A stretch of DNA of 64,000 bases from the NCBI RefSeq assembly GCF_022478115.1, contig NZ_JAKGSC010000001.1, positions 496,001 through 560,000 on the forward strand. Direction: 5' to 3'. This DNA comes from Tenacibaculum aquimarinum (GTDB lineage Bacteria > Bacteroidota > Bacteroidia > Flavobacteriales > Flavobacteriaceae). The translations under genes and the position numbers were made by a program. The stretch's first letter is position 1. The number at the start of each line of letters is the position of its first letter. This document shows, piece after piece, positions 55,281-62,507 of this stretch. The notes beneath the pieces are model-generated. The model saw only the letters and a list, made by a program, of their open reading frames with translations, had not been told where the DNA came from and ran no database searches.

Positions 55281-56225
55281 TTGAATTTTAAAAAGATTTT
55301 AAAAATTATATTACCTCTCGCTTTGGGAGGTTTTTTAGTTTGGTATTCTTTATCTAAAGTTTCTTTAGAAACACTTATACAATACTTTAAAGAAGCAAAT
55401 TATTGGTGGATTGCACTTGGGTTATTCTTTGGTGTTTTAAGTCATTTATCAAGAGCCTATCGTTGGAAATTTATGCTAGAACCATTAGGTTTTAAGCCAA
55501 AATTTGCAAACAGCACAATGGCAGTTTTAGTTGCCTATTTAGTAAATTATGCTGTTCCAAGAGCAGGAGAAGTTTCTCGTGCAGCAGTTATGACAAATTA
55601 TGAAGGCATTCCGTTCGAAAAAGGTTTTGGAACCATCGTAGCAGAACGTATTGCAGACCTAATTATGATGCTCATAATCATAGCAATTACACTCTTTTTT
55701 CAATTCGATTTTATTTACGAATTACTCACAAAAAACTTCGATCCAACAAAAATATTCATCGGTTTAGCAGTGTTAGCTTTGTTATTTTTCGTTTTTACCA
55801 GATACGTTAAAAAAGCAAAAAGCGGTTTTGGATTAAAAATTAAAACATTTATAACAGGCTTAGTAGAAGGCGTTACCAGTATTTTTAAAATGAAAAATAA
55901 ATGGGCATTTATCTTCCATACCGTATTTATTTGGGCAATGTATGTCTGCATGTTTTGGGCAACAATTCCTGCAATTGAAGGTTTAAGCGTTCCTTTTGGT
56001 GGTGTTTTAATCGGCTTTATTGCTGGCGGATTCTCTATTGCAGCAACAAATGGAGGTATTGGTTTATATCCAGTTGCCGTAGCTGGCGCATTAGCGTTAT
56101 TTGGTGTTTCAGAAGAACCTGCAACCGCTTTTGGTTGGATTATGTGGACAGCACAAACCGCAATGATTATCATTTTCGGTGGCTTATCATTTCTATTCCT
56201 ACCAATATACAATAAGAACAAATAA
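55281..56225 (+). CDS. YbhN/LPG-synthase-type integral membrane protein (flippase-like)
   Basis: The 314-aa protein has about eight transmembrane helices and the family motifs AYRWKFMLEPLGFKP and YAVPRAGEVSRAA, GTIVAERIADLIMML and NGGIGLYPVAVAGAL. Members are lysylphosphatidylglycerol synthase transmembrane regions or related lipid-flippase proteins; no aminoacyl-transferase domain is present. The start is TTG 55281, directly after the panD stop. Confidence 0.86.
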   Translation: MNFKKILKIILPLALGGFLVWYSLSKVSLETLIQYFKEANYWWIALGLFFGVLSHLSRAYRWKFMLEPLGFKPKFANSTMAVLVAYLVNYAVPRAGEVSRAAVMTNYEGIPFEKGFGTIVAERIADLIMMLIIIAITLFFQFDFIYELLTKNFDPTKIFIGLAVLALLFFVFTRYVKKAKSGFGLKIKTFITGLVEGVTSIFKMKNKWAFIFHTVFIWAMYVCMFWATIPAIEGLSVPFGGVLIGFIAGGFSIAATNGGIGLYPVAVAGALALFGVSEEPATAFGWIMWTAQTAMIIIFGGLSFLFLPIYNKNK

Positions 56226-56228
56226 TTT

Positions 56229-56350
56229 TTTGGGCGTTACTTTATCCTGAAGGCATTCAGGACCAAGTCGCGCTTTACACTATATCTTTTTGCTAAATAA
56301 ACAAAAAGGATGCCGTTTCAATCGCTAACGCAACTGTTTGCTAACTTTTA
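56229..56350 (+). repeat. Dispersed intergenic repeat (family B), longer copy C
   Basis: This copy begins TTTTGGGCGTTACTTTATCC. It has an inner hairpin TCCTGAA/TTCAGGA, then TACACTATATC and the stem CTTTTTG/CAAAAAG, then GGATGCCGTTTCAATCGC and TGTTTGCTAACTTTTA at the end. The central and right parts match copy B at 47706-47795; the left part is different and longer. Confidence 0.62.
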
Positions 56351-56394
56351 GGAAATCTTTTTTATTATTATTTTTTTAAAAGCCACATGCTAAT

Positions 56395-56433
56395 AAACTT
56401 TGTAACTTTGTTACCCTAAAACTTTGTAACTTT
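56395..56433 (+). repeat. 15-bp direct repeats upstream of radA
   Basis: AAACTTTGTAACTTT occurs at 56395-56409 and again at 56419-56433, a 24-bp period, with a partial third copy between (ACTTTGTTACC). The first copy contains the exact -7 box TAACTTTG (56403-56410) for radA, which starts 30 bases after it. Confidence 0.6.
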
Positions 56434-56439
56434 TAAAAA

Positions 56440-57798
56440 ATGGCAAAAACCAAAACAACTTTTTTCTGTCAAAACTGCGGAACACAACATGCAAAATGGG
56501 TTGGACAATGTGGCGCTTGTAAAGAATGGAATACTATTGTAGAAGAAGTAATTCAGAAAGAAGAAAAACGAAGTTGGAAACAAGCCACAACAGCAAAATC
56601 AGTTACAAAACCCTTAAAAATTGCCGATATTCAATTAAATCCTGAAGAACGTGTTATTACCAATAATAATGAATTAGACACCGTTCTTGGTGGCGGATTG
56701 GTAAAAGGATCCGTAACACTTTTAGGAGGAGAACCTGGAATAGGAAAATCTACTTTATTACTGCAAGTTGCCTTAAACATTAAACAGAAAGTATTGTATG
56801 TTTCAGGAGAAGAAAGTCAATCGCAAATAAAAATGCGTGCAGAAAGACTGGAAAGCAGCAATTCTAACTGTTTAATTTTAACTGAAACAAACACGCAGCA
56901 AATTTTTAAAAATATAGAAGAAGTTGCACCAGAAGTTTTGGTTATTGATTCTATTCAAACATTACATACAAACTCAATTGAAGCTTCTCCAGGCAGTATT
57001 TCTCAAATCAGAGAAACATCTGCAGAGCTTATAAAATTTGCCAAAGAAACTGCAACTCCAGTTTTGTTAATTGGTCATATTAACAAAGAAGGACATATTG
57101 CTGGGCCAAAAATTTTAGAACACATGGTAGATGTTGTTTTACAATTTGAAGGCGATAGAAATCATACCTACAGAATATTACGTTCACAAAAAAACAGATT
57201 TGGTTCTACAGCAGAATTAGGTATTTACGAAATGCTTTCAACCGGATTAAGAGAAGTATCTAATCCGTCAGAAATACTAATTTCTAAAAAAGATGCAGAT
57301 TTAAGCGGAACCGCAATTGCCTCAACTTTAGAAGGTATTAGACCGTTAATGATAGAAATACAAGCTTTGGTTTCTACAGCGGTTTACGGAACACCTCAAC
57401 GCTCTACAACAGGTTACAATCTAAAACGATTACACATGATTTTAGCTGTGTTAGAAAAAAGAGCCGGATTTAAATTAGGTGCAAAAGATGTTTTTTTAAA
57501 CGTTACTGGTGGAATTAATGTAGACGATCCTGCAATTGACTTAGCAGTTGTTGCGGCAATTTTATCATCAAACCAAGATATTGCCATAAATCCAAATGTG
57601 TGTTTTGCAGCAGAAGTTGGTTTGGCAGGAGAAATAAGACCTGTTTCTAAAATAGACCAACGAATTATTGAAGCAGAAAAGTTAGGTTATAAAACTTTTG
57701 TTGCTTCAAAATACAATAAAATAGCCTCTAAAAATCACAATATAAAATTGATTTTAGTTGGTAAGATTGAAGAGGCTTTTGCTACGTTGTTTGCTTAG
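56440..57798 (+). CDS. radA: DNA repair protein RadA
   Basis: The 452-aa protein has the N-terminal C4 zinc finger FFCQNCGTQHAKWVGQCGAC, Walker A GGEPGIGKSTLLLQV (about residue 95), the RadA-specific KNRFG motif in SQKNRFGSTAELGIYEM, and a C-terminal Lon-like domain. It processes recombination intermediates. It carries its own promoter region. Confidence 0.96.
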   Translation: MAKTKTTFFCQNCGTQHAKWVGQCGACKEWNTIVEEVIQKEEKRSWKQATTAKSVTKPLKIADIQLNPEERVITNNNELDTVLGGGLVKGSVTLLGGEPGIGKSTLLLQVALNIKQKVLYVSGEESQSQIKMRAERLESSNSNCLILTETNTQQIFKNIEEVAPEVLVIDSIQTLHTNSIEASPGSISQIRETSAELIKFAKETATPVLLIGHINKEGHIAGPKILEHMVDVVLQFEGDRNHTYRILRSQKNRFGSTAELGIYEMLSTGLREVSNPSEILISKKDADLSGTAIASTLEGIRPLMIEIQALVSTAVYGTPQRSTTGYNLKRLHMILAVLEKRAGFKLGAKDVFLNVTGGINVDDPAIDLAVVAAILSSNQDIAINPNVCFAAEVGLAGEIRPVSKIDQRIIEAEKLGYKTFVASKYNKIASKNHNIKLILVGKIEEAFATLFA

Positions 57799-57817
57799 AT
57801 GTATTATAAAAACAAAA

Positions 57818-57846
57818 AAAGAGAAATCTTTCGACTTCTCTTTATT
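57818..57846 (+). terminator. Probable terminator after radA
   Basis: AAAGAGAA pairs with TTCTCTTT around ATCTTTCGAC, followed by TTTATTAT. The T-run is short, so this terminator is weaker than the others. Confidence 0.6.
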
Positions 57847-57878
57847 ATAATGTATTCACTCAAAAAAATTGTTTAAAA

Positions 57879-58133
57879 CTATTTTAGATAATCATTTACT
57901 AACTCTTCAATTAATTTGACAGATTCAGTGTTTTCTGATTGAATCTTTAAGGAAAAATTATCTTTCTTTCCAGTTAAAATTATCTCTGCATCATGATCAG
58001 ATGATATTAAAGTTAATTTAGATTGAATTTCACTTATAACTTCATCCATTTGATTATTTAGGATAGAATTAATATCTAAAAATTCATTCTTGTTTTTTTT
58101 TAATTTTATAGTATTGTCTATAAATTGTATCAT
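57879..58133 (-). CDS. Small protein of unknown function
   Basis: The 84-aa frame starts at ATG 58133 (MIQFIDNTIKLKKNKNEF). It is charged and probably helical (DINSILNNQMDEVISEIQSKL), with a possible beta region (DAEIILTGKKDNFSLKIQ) and a C-terminal helix (SVKLIEELVNDYLK). No family recognised. Coding support is the plausible composition, its own leader hairpin (58150-58181) and isolation between two terminators. It could be a toxin-like, antitoxin-like or regulatory small protein; none of these is shown. Confidence 0.6.
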   Translation of the reverse strand: MIQFIDNTIKLKKNKNEFLDINSILNNQMDEVISEIQSKLTLISSDHDAEIILTGKKDNFSLKIQSENTESVKLIEELVNDYLK

Positions 58134-58149
58134 TTCTTCTTGTATTTAA

Positions 58150-58181
58150 ACTTGTTAACTTTTTGTTTTTTGTTAACAAGT
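58150..58181. repeat. Perfect inverted repeat in the leader of the 57879 gene
   Basis: ACTTGTTAAC (58150-58159) and GTTAACAAGT (58172-58181) are exact inverted copies separated by 12 bases of T/G-rich DNA. The right-hand end of the following minus-strand gene's ATG is 17 bases away. It lacks a T-run in either direction, so it is not a standard terminator. An RNA hairpin or operator is possible. Confidence 0.6.
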
Positions 58182-58248
58182 ATGTTCAGCAAGTCTAAAA
58201 TATGACCATAAAGCACATTTTAGTTTGCGATAAAATTTAGAAAAATAA

Positions 58249-58398
58249 CTTGGTGAAAAGAATCCTAATTTGTAGTTTTGAAAAACAAAAGGGAGATTGA
58301 GTAATCTCAAAATTCTTTTAACTAACTTTAATTTTAGCCCTGGCCGGAAAAAATTAAAAATTTACCAAGAAGCGATATTCCACTATCGCTTTTTTTTA
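58249..58398 (+). ncRNA. Candidate structured plus-strand small RNA
   Basis: A cluster of perfect stems ends at an orphan terminator. P1 is CTTGGT (58249-58254)/ACCAAG (58364-58369). P2 is AAAAGAAT (58256-58263)/ATTCTTTT (58312-58319), enclosing TTTTG/CAAAA (58276-58290) and GAGATT-GAGT-AATCTC (58293-58308). P5 is TTTAATTTT (58327-58335)/AAAATTAAA (58350-58358). The terminator follows. No plus-strand gene lies upstream (radA has its own terminator). Alternatively, the -33/-7 pair TTG (58250-58252), 20 bp, TAGTTTTG (58273-58280) would start a shorter RNA of about 112 nt near 58286. A match to 6S-Flavo or Flavo-1 is possible but not recalled in detail. Confidence 0.55.
58370..58397 (+). terminator. 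Orphan plus-strand terminator
   Basis: AAGCGATA (58370-58377) pairs with TATCGCTT (58384-58391) around TTCCAC, followed by eight T residues. On the minus strand the required T-run is absent, so it acts in the plus direction, yet the only gene upstream in that direction is radA, 570 bases away and already terminated. Confidence 0.8.
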
Positions 58399-58440
58399 TG
58401 CGTAATTTTTTATCTCAATAAAAATATTTAAATTATTATT

Positions 58441-58468
58441 AATAAAGAGAAGCCTTTCGACTTCTCCT
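58441..58468 (-). terminator. Terminator after nrdA
   Basis: On the minus strand GAGAAG (58466-58461) pairs with CTTCTC (58452-58447), followed by TTTATT. It lies 33 bases after the nrdA stop. Confidence 0.65.
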
Positions 58469-58500
58469 TTATCAACTTTTAATAAAATAATAAAAAACGA

Positions 58501-60285
58501 TTATCCTTCGCAATTTAAACAGTCTTTCTTTTGTTTAAATTTCTGCGCAGCGTTCATACTGTGTTGGTAATACATAGATTTTACTCCTAATTTCCAAGCA
58601 TTAATGTACACTTTATTTACATCTTTAATTGGCATATCTGGGTGCACCATAATGTTAATAGACTGTCCTTGATCGATGTGGTTTTGTCTATTTGCCGCTT
58701 GATATACAATTACGTTTTGATCTATTTCTGAATAGGTTTTAAACACATCTTTTTCTGCTTCTGTTAAAATATCTAAATGTTGTACAGAACCGTCATTGTC
58801 TCTAATGCTTTTCCAAACATCTGATGTGTTTTCGCCTTTTTCTATTAATAATTTCTCTAAAATAGGATTCTTAATAGTTGTTTTAATTTTGGCAATATCT
58901 TTTACATAGATATTAGACCAAATTGGCTCAATACCTTGTGATACTTGTCCTAAAATAAACGCAGATGATGTTGTTGGTGCAACTGCATTTAAGGTTGTAT
59001 TACGTCTTCCGTACCCTTTTAAAACTGCTGGTTCTCCATACATTTTAGCCATCTCTTCAGATGCTTTGTAAGATTTTTCTTTAATTACTTTAAAGATTTC
59101 GCTGTTTAAAGAATATGCTTCAGCACTATCAAAAGCTAACATTTTAGATTGTAATAAAGAATGCCATCCTAAAGCTCCTAAACCTAATGCTCTATTTTCT
59201 TTTGCAAAATTATAGGCTTTTTCCATAAAACGAAACGTAAACTGATCGTCTCTGTCTGATGAGTCTTTATATACTTCTAACTTGGTAATAAACTCTTGCA
59301 TTACTGCATCTAAAAAGAATGCTAGTGTTTCTACTGCATCTGTATCTTTCCATTTGTCATAATGCACCAAGTTAACTGATGATAAACAACAAACAAAAGA
59401 CCAATCTTCATTAGAAGGTAACATTATTTCTGTACATAAGTTACTTGCATAAATTTCGTGGTTATTGTCTTTATAAACATCTACCGTTCCATTATTTGCG
59501 TTGTCTCTAAAAAGTATATATGGATATCCTATTTCTCCTCTTCTTTGTAATATTTTTGCCCAAAGACTTCTTTTTGATACATCTCCATCAATCATTTCTT
59601 GCATCCATTGGTCACTTACCGTAACTCCATGCGTTAATTCTTGTATTGGATTTCCTTCTGTTCCTATTTCTAAAAACTCTTCAATATCTTGGTGATCTAT
59701 TGGTAAATATGGAGAAAAACGACCTCTTCTTACTGAACCTTGACTTACTACGTCAACCATTTTTTCAAACAATTGCATAATGTGAACCGAACCAGATGAT
59801 GAACCATTATTTTTTACATCTGCTCCTCTTTCACGTAATTTACCAAAATAACCAGAAGTACCACCTCCTAATTTAGACATCATACCAACTTCTGATTGTG
59901 AGAATAAAATATCTCCCATATCATCTGCTACATGCGAACCAAAACAACTAATAGGTAAACCTCTTTTCTTTCCGAAGTTAGACCAAACTGGCGATGCTAA
60001 TGAGAAATAACCAGCAGCCATATATTTATAAAACTTATCTGAAAACCCATCAATTTTTAAAATACGTTCTGCATTGTCTGCTATTTCGCGTATTCTTTCT
60101 TCTGGCGTTGTATCTCCTGTTAAATAACCAGACTCTAAAAATTTACGACTGTTTTCTGTTAGCCATTCTATTTCTGGTTCATTTTTACTCTTAAGCATTT
60201 CCTCTCTAGCAGCGTTTTGTGCTTGGATTAACTTTTCGTGATCAGTAAGTTCTGTTTGTGTTGTCTTTGTTTCGTTTTGGTTCAT
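58501..60285 (-). CDS. nrdA: Ribonucleoside-diphosphate reductase, large subunit (class I), without ATP-cone
   Basis: The 594-aa protein has the active-site Cys pair region LPISCFGSHV, the NLCTEIMLP catalytic N-x-C-x-E motif, the radical-transfer GVKSMYYQHSMN tyrosine pair, and a C-terminal CLNCEG redox pair. Compared with E. coli NrdA (761 aa) it lacks the N-terminal ATP-cone; the first 35 residues instead are short and charged. It reduces NDPs to dNDPs with NrdB, 2 bases upstream in the same operon. Confidence 0.95.
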   Translation of the reverse strand: MNQNETKTTQTELTDHEKLIQAQNAAREEMLKSKNEPEIEWLTENSRKFLESGYLTGDTTPEERIREIADNAERILKIDGFSDKFYKYMAAGYFSLASPVWSNFGKKRGLPISCFGSHVADDMGDILFSQSEVGMMSKLGGGTSGYFGKLRERGADVKNNGSSSGSVHIMQLFEKMVDVVSQGSVRRGRFSPYLPIDHQDIEEFLEIGTEGNPIQELTHGVTVSDQWMQEMIDGDVSKRSLWAKILQRRGEIGYPYILFRDNANNGTVDVYKDNNHEIYASNLCTEIMLPSNEDWSFVCCLSSVNLVHYDKWKDTDAVETLAFFLDAVMQEFITKLEVYKDSSDRDDQFTFRFMEKAYNFAKENRALGLGALGWHSLLQSKMLAFDSAEAYSLNSEIFKVIKEKSYKASEEMAKMYGEPAVLKGYGRRNTTLNAVAPTTSSAFILGQVSQGIEPIWSNIYVKDIAKIKTTIKNPILEKLLIEKGENTSDVWKSIRDNDGSVQHLDILTEAEKDVFKTYSEIDQNVIVYQAANRQNHIDQGQSINIMVHPDMPIKDVNKVYINAWKLGVKSMYYQHSMNAAQKFKQKKDCLNCEG

Positions 60286-60287
60286 AA

Positions 60288-61562
60288 TTAAAATAGGTCG
60301 TCGCTTGTTATACTTTTTGTTCTTTTACTATAGTTGATAGATCTTTTTACGAAAAAATCTCCATGTTTGGTTCCAATAATTTCATCATCAAACCAATCTG
60401 TTTCTGCTAATAAAGTTTGGTCTACATCAAATACTTTTGAGATACCAATACTTTCTAATGAGTTATTAAATCTGTTTTTAATAAACTCTTTTATTACGTT
60501 TTTAGGTAAGAAATCTAATTCTCCTTGTTCAAAAATCCAATCAATTAATTTACTTTCAGAAAGAAATGCTTCTTTACAAGTTTCTTGTACTAATAAATTA
60601 TGTTCTTCATTAAACCAATCTGGATTTTCTTCTTTAATAATTTTAATTAAATCGATACCAAAATCTCCATGAATTTGTTCTTCTTTAGAAGTAGCTTCTA
60701 CAACGTTAGAAATTCCTTTTAATACATTCTTATGCTTATTAAAAGCCATAATAATAAGGAACTGAGAAAATAAAGATACATGCTCTATAAACAGAGAAAA
60801 TAAAATTATTGATTCAGAAAATTCTTGATTGTCTTCACTTTTTACATTTTTTAATGCGTTTTCCAGGTAATTAACACGTTTCATAATTACAGGATTTTTC
60901 TTCAAGTTTTTAAACTCGTTGTTTAATCCTAAAACTTCTAATAAATGTGAGTATGCATCATGATGACGTACTTCACTTTCTGAAAACGTTGCTCCTACTG
61001 AACCAATTTCTGGTTTTGGCATCTTTTTATAAATGTCTCCCCAAAAAGTTTTAACAGCAACTTCTATTTGAGAAATTGCTAACATGGTATTTTTTATAGC
61101 ATTTTTCTCTACCTCGGTAAGAGATGTTTTAAAATCCTGGATATCACTTGTGTAATTAAACTCCGTATGAATCCAGTAAGAATGTCTAATTGCATCTACA
61201 TATTCATTTAAAGCAGGATATTCATATGGTTTTAAATTTATACGCTTCTCAAAAATATTGCTCTTTCTGCTTCTTGTTTGTTCGTCTCTATATAATATGT
61301 AAGCTTTAGCTACATCGTGAAAAGGACTATCCATTAACTTAAATTCTACGATGTCCTGAACTTGTTCTACAGTTGGCGTATAAGTAGGTTCATTTAATTT
61401 CCTTTCTAATAAAGTACCGTTTACGATCTTAGAAATTGCTATAGCATCTTCTCTAGTACCATGATTTACAGTAATCATCGCTTTTTCTATAGCGTTAATA
61501 ATTTTCTCTAACTCAAAAATAGTTGTTTCTGAGTCTCTTTTTATGATTTGCGTAATTTCCAC
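60288..61562 (-). CDS. nrdB: Ribonucleotide reductase small subunit with N-terminal ATP-cone (NrdB)
   Basis: The 424-aa protein starts at GTG 61562 (MEITQIIKRDSETTIFELEK). Residues about 1-90 fit an ATP-cone (VEFKLMDSPFHDVAKAYILYRDEQTRSR). The R2 ferritin-like body follows from about residue 105, with ExxH ligands SEVRHHDAYSH and SKEEQIHGDFG, plus TEFNYTSD. Normally the ATP-cone sits on NrdA; the fused layout is known from Leeuwenhoekiella blandensis (class Id, dimanganese cofactor). The cofactor here is not shown. Confidence 0.95.
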   Translation of the reverse strand: MEITQIIKRDSETTIFELEKIINAIEKAMITVNHGTREDAIAISKIVNGTLLERKLNEPTYTPTVEQVQDIVEFKLMDSPFHDVAKAYILYRDEQTRSRKSNIFEKRINLKPYEYPALNEYVDAIRHSYWIHTEFNYTSDIQDFKTSLTEVEKNAIKNTMLAISQIEVAVKTFWGDIYKKMPKPEIGSVGATFSESEVRHHDAYSHLLEVLGLNNEFKNLKKNPVIMKRVNYLENALKNVKSEDNQEFSESIILFSLFIEHVSLFSQFLIIMAFNKHKNVLKGISNVVEATSKEEQIHGDFGIDLIKIIKEENPDWFNEEHNLLVQETCKEAFLSESKLIDWIFEQGELDFLPKNVIKEFIKNRFNNSLESIGISKVFDVDQTLLAETDWFDDEIIGTKHGDFFVKRSINYSKRTKSITSDDLF

Positions 61563-61951
61563 GGTAAAATAAGATTATTTAATTGTTAATTAATCGTTGA
61601 GAACGACTCTCACAAAGATTGCTTTTTTTGCTTCAAAATGAAAGCCATACTTATTCACAAAACCCTTGAAGTTTTTAACAAAAACTGTTTTTTTTGTTTT
61701 TTATTAAAAAAAACAATTTTTATAAACAACTAATTTACAGGTGTTTAAAAATTAAAAAACGCTACTTCAAGTGTGTTTTATGGAAATTCTTAAAAACGGC
61801 ATATTTAAAATTTACAACTATTATTATTTTAATAGTTATTTGAATTTAGTTTTTTATAAAAAAGGATTTTAACTAAAAATAAAAAACTCATTTAGAAAAT
61901 TAGTTAAATAGTAGTATCTTTATACTTTATTAACAATTTATATTTATCAAA
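61563..61951. other. Intergenic region between nrdB and the cold-shock gene
   Basis: The 389-bp, very AT-rich region has divergent promoters. For nrdB, a near -7 box AATCTTTG (minus, 61613-61620) is followed by the short inverted repeat TGAGA-ACGAC-TCTCA (61598-61612) at the expected transcription start. For the cold-shock gene, TATCTTTA (61915-61922) is a near -7 box. There are A/T-only hairpins around 61695-61717 and AACTATT/AATAGTT at 61816-61837. I see no coding frame. Confidence 0.5.
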
Positions 61952-62143
61952 GTGAAAAACGGTACAGTAAAATTTTTTAACGAGTCTAAAGGATTTGGAT
62001 TTGTTATTGAAGATGGTTCAAAAGAAGAGTATTTCGTGCACGTAAGTGGTTTAATCGATGAGATTAGAGAAGGAGATGCAGTAGAATTTGACTTAAAAGA
62101 AGGTAGAAAAGGCTTAAATGCAGTAGACGTTAGAGTAATCTAA
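61952..62143 (+). CDS. Cold-shock domain protein
   Basis: The 63-aa protein is one CSD: GTVKFFNESKGFGFVIEDG (RNP1 KGFGFV) and YFVHVSGL (RNP2 FVHVSG). The start is GTG 61952 (MKNGTVKFF). It binds single-stranded nucleic acid and acts as an RNA chaperone in the cytoplasm. No long cold-shock leader is evident. A terminator follows. Confidence 0.93.
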   Translation: MKNGTVKFFNESKGFGFVIEDGSKEEYFVHVSGLIDEIREGDAVEFDLKEGRKGLNAVDVRVI

Positions 62144-62169
62144 TTTTTATATTTTTTACAAAAAAACAA

Positions 62170-62198
62170 ACCTCGTAAATATTTACGAGGTTTTTTTT
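62170..62198 (+). terminator. Terminator after the cold-shock gene
   Basis: An 11-bp stem ACCTCGTAAAT/ATTTACGAGGT without a real loop is followed by eight T residues. Confidence 0.9.
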
Positions 62199-62214
62199 AT
62201 ACCTAATACTATAA

Positions 62215-62351
62215 AACAAAAAAAAGCGATACATAAGTATCGCTTTTGTTTTTTTCATAATTAATTAATCCCCCAATTTATCAATTATGTTTTCTTTCTC
62301 TGATTCAAATTCTTATAAAGAATTTTTTTCAATATTGTAACCCTTCAATTA
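62215..62351 (-). ncRNA. Candidate minus-strand small RNA
   Basis: A TATATTTG -7 box (62364-62357, minus) matches the consensus. Transcription toward lower coordinates runs through a hairpin AAATTCTT-N3-AAGAATTT (62307-62325) to a canonical terminator: AAAAGCGATAC/GTATCGCTTTT (62222-62247) with a T-run (62225-62215). The 135-nt transcript has no convincing coding frame: an ATG at its end reads through the terminator. It is divergent from the LytTR gene and convergent with the cold-shock gene. Confidence 0.45.
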
Positions 62352-62386
62352 CACTACAAATATAGATAATGTGTTAAGTTTTAAAA

Positions 62387-62422
62387 TAGTGTTTTGTATA
62401 AATGGTATTGTTTTTTGTATAA
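62387..62422 (+). promoter_or_regulatory. 21-bp-phased direct repeats upstream of the LytTR regulator
   Basis: ATAGTGTTTTGTATAA (62386-62401) and ATTGTTTTTTGTATAA (62407-62422) match at 14 of 16 positions, with starts 21 bp apart (two DNA turns). LytTR domains usually bind paired direct repeats spaced like this. The second copy ends 56 bases before the -7 box, a fit for activation. A weak third element may follow at 62431-62443. Confidence 0.6.
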
Positions 62423-62478
62423 TCTGCAATTTTTTATGTTATAATTTTCTTAAAAAGATGTTTTATAAAATTATATAG

Positions 62479-62486
62479 TATTTTTG
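62479..62486 (+). promoter_or_regulatory. -7 box of the LytTR regulator gene
   Basis: TATTTTTG fits TAnnTTTG exactly and overlaps the upstream TTG (62484) that would extend the protein. So transcription starts after it and ATG 62508 is the start. Confidence 0.6.
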
Positions 62487-62507
62487 AAATCTAAAACCCT
62501 CTTTCTT

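Noticed and set aside
61666..61778. Inverted CTTGAAGT/ACTTCAAG pair in the nrdB-csp gap as a possible NrdR or recombination site
   Set aside because: The two 8-mers are about 100 bp apart in AT-rich DNA and do not resemble the NrdR box; chance is likely.
61816..61837. AACTATT/AATAGTT hairpin upstream of the cold-shock gene as a cold-shock leader structure
   Set aside because: It lies above the likely promoter (61915-61922), so it would not be in the mRNA leader; AT-rich hairpins are frequent by chance.
62174..62260. Small open frame starting at an ATG near the end of the minus-strand RNA candidate
   Set aside because: It would translate straight through the terminator hairpin and its U-tract, so it is unlikely to be expressed.
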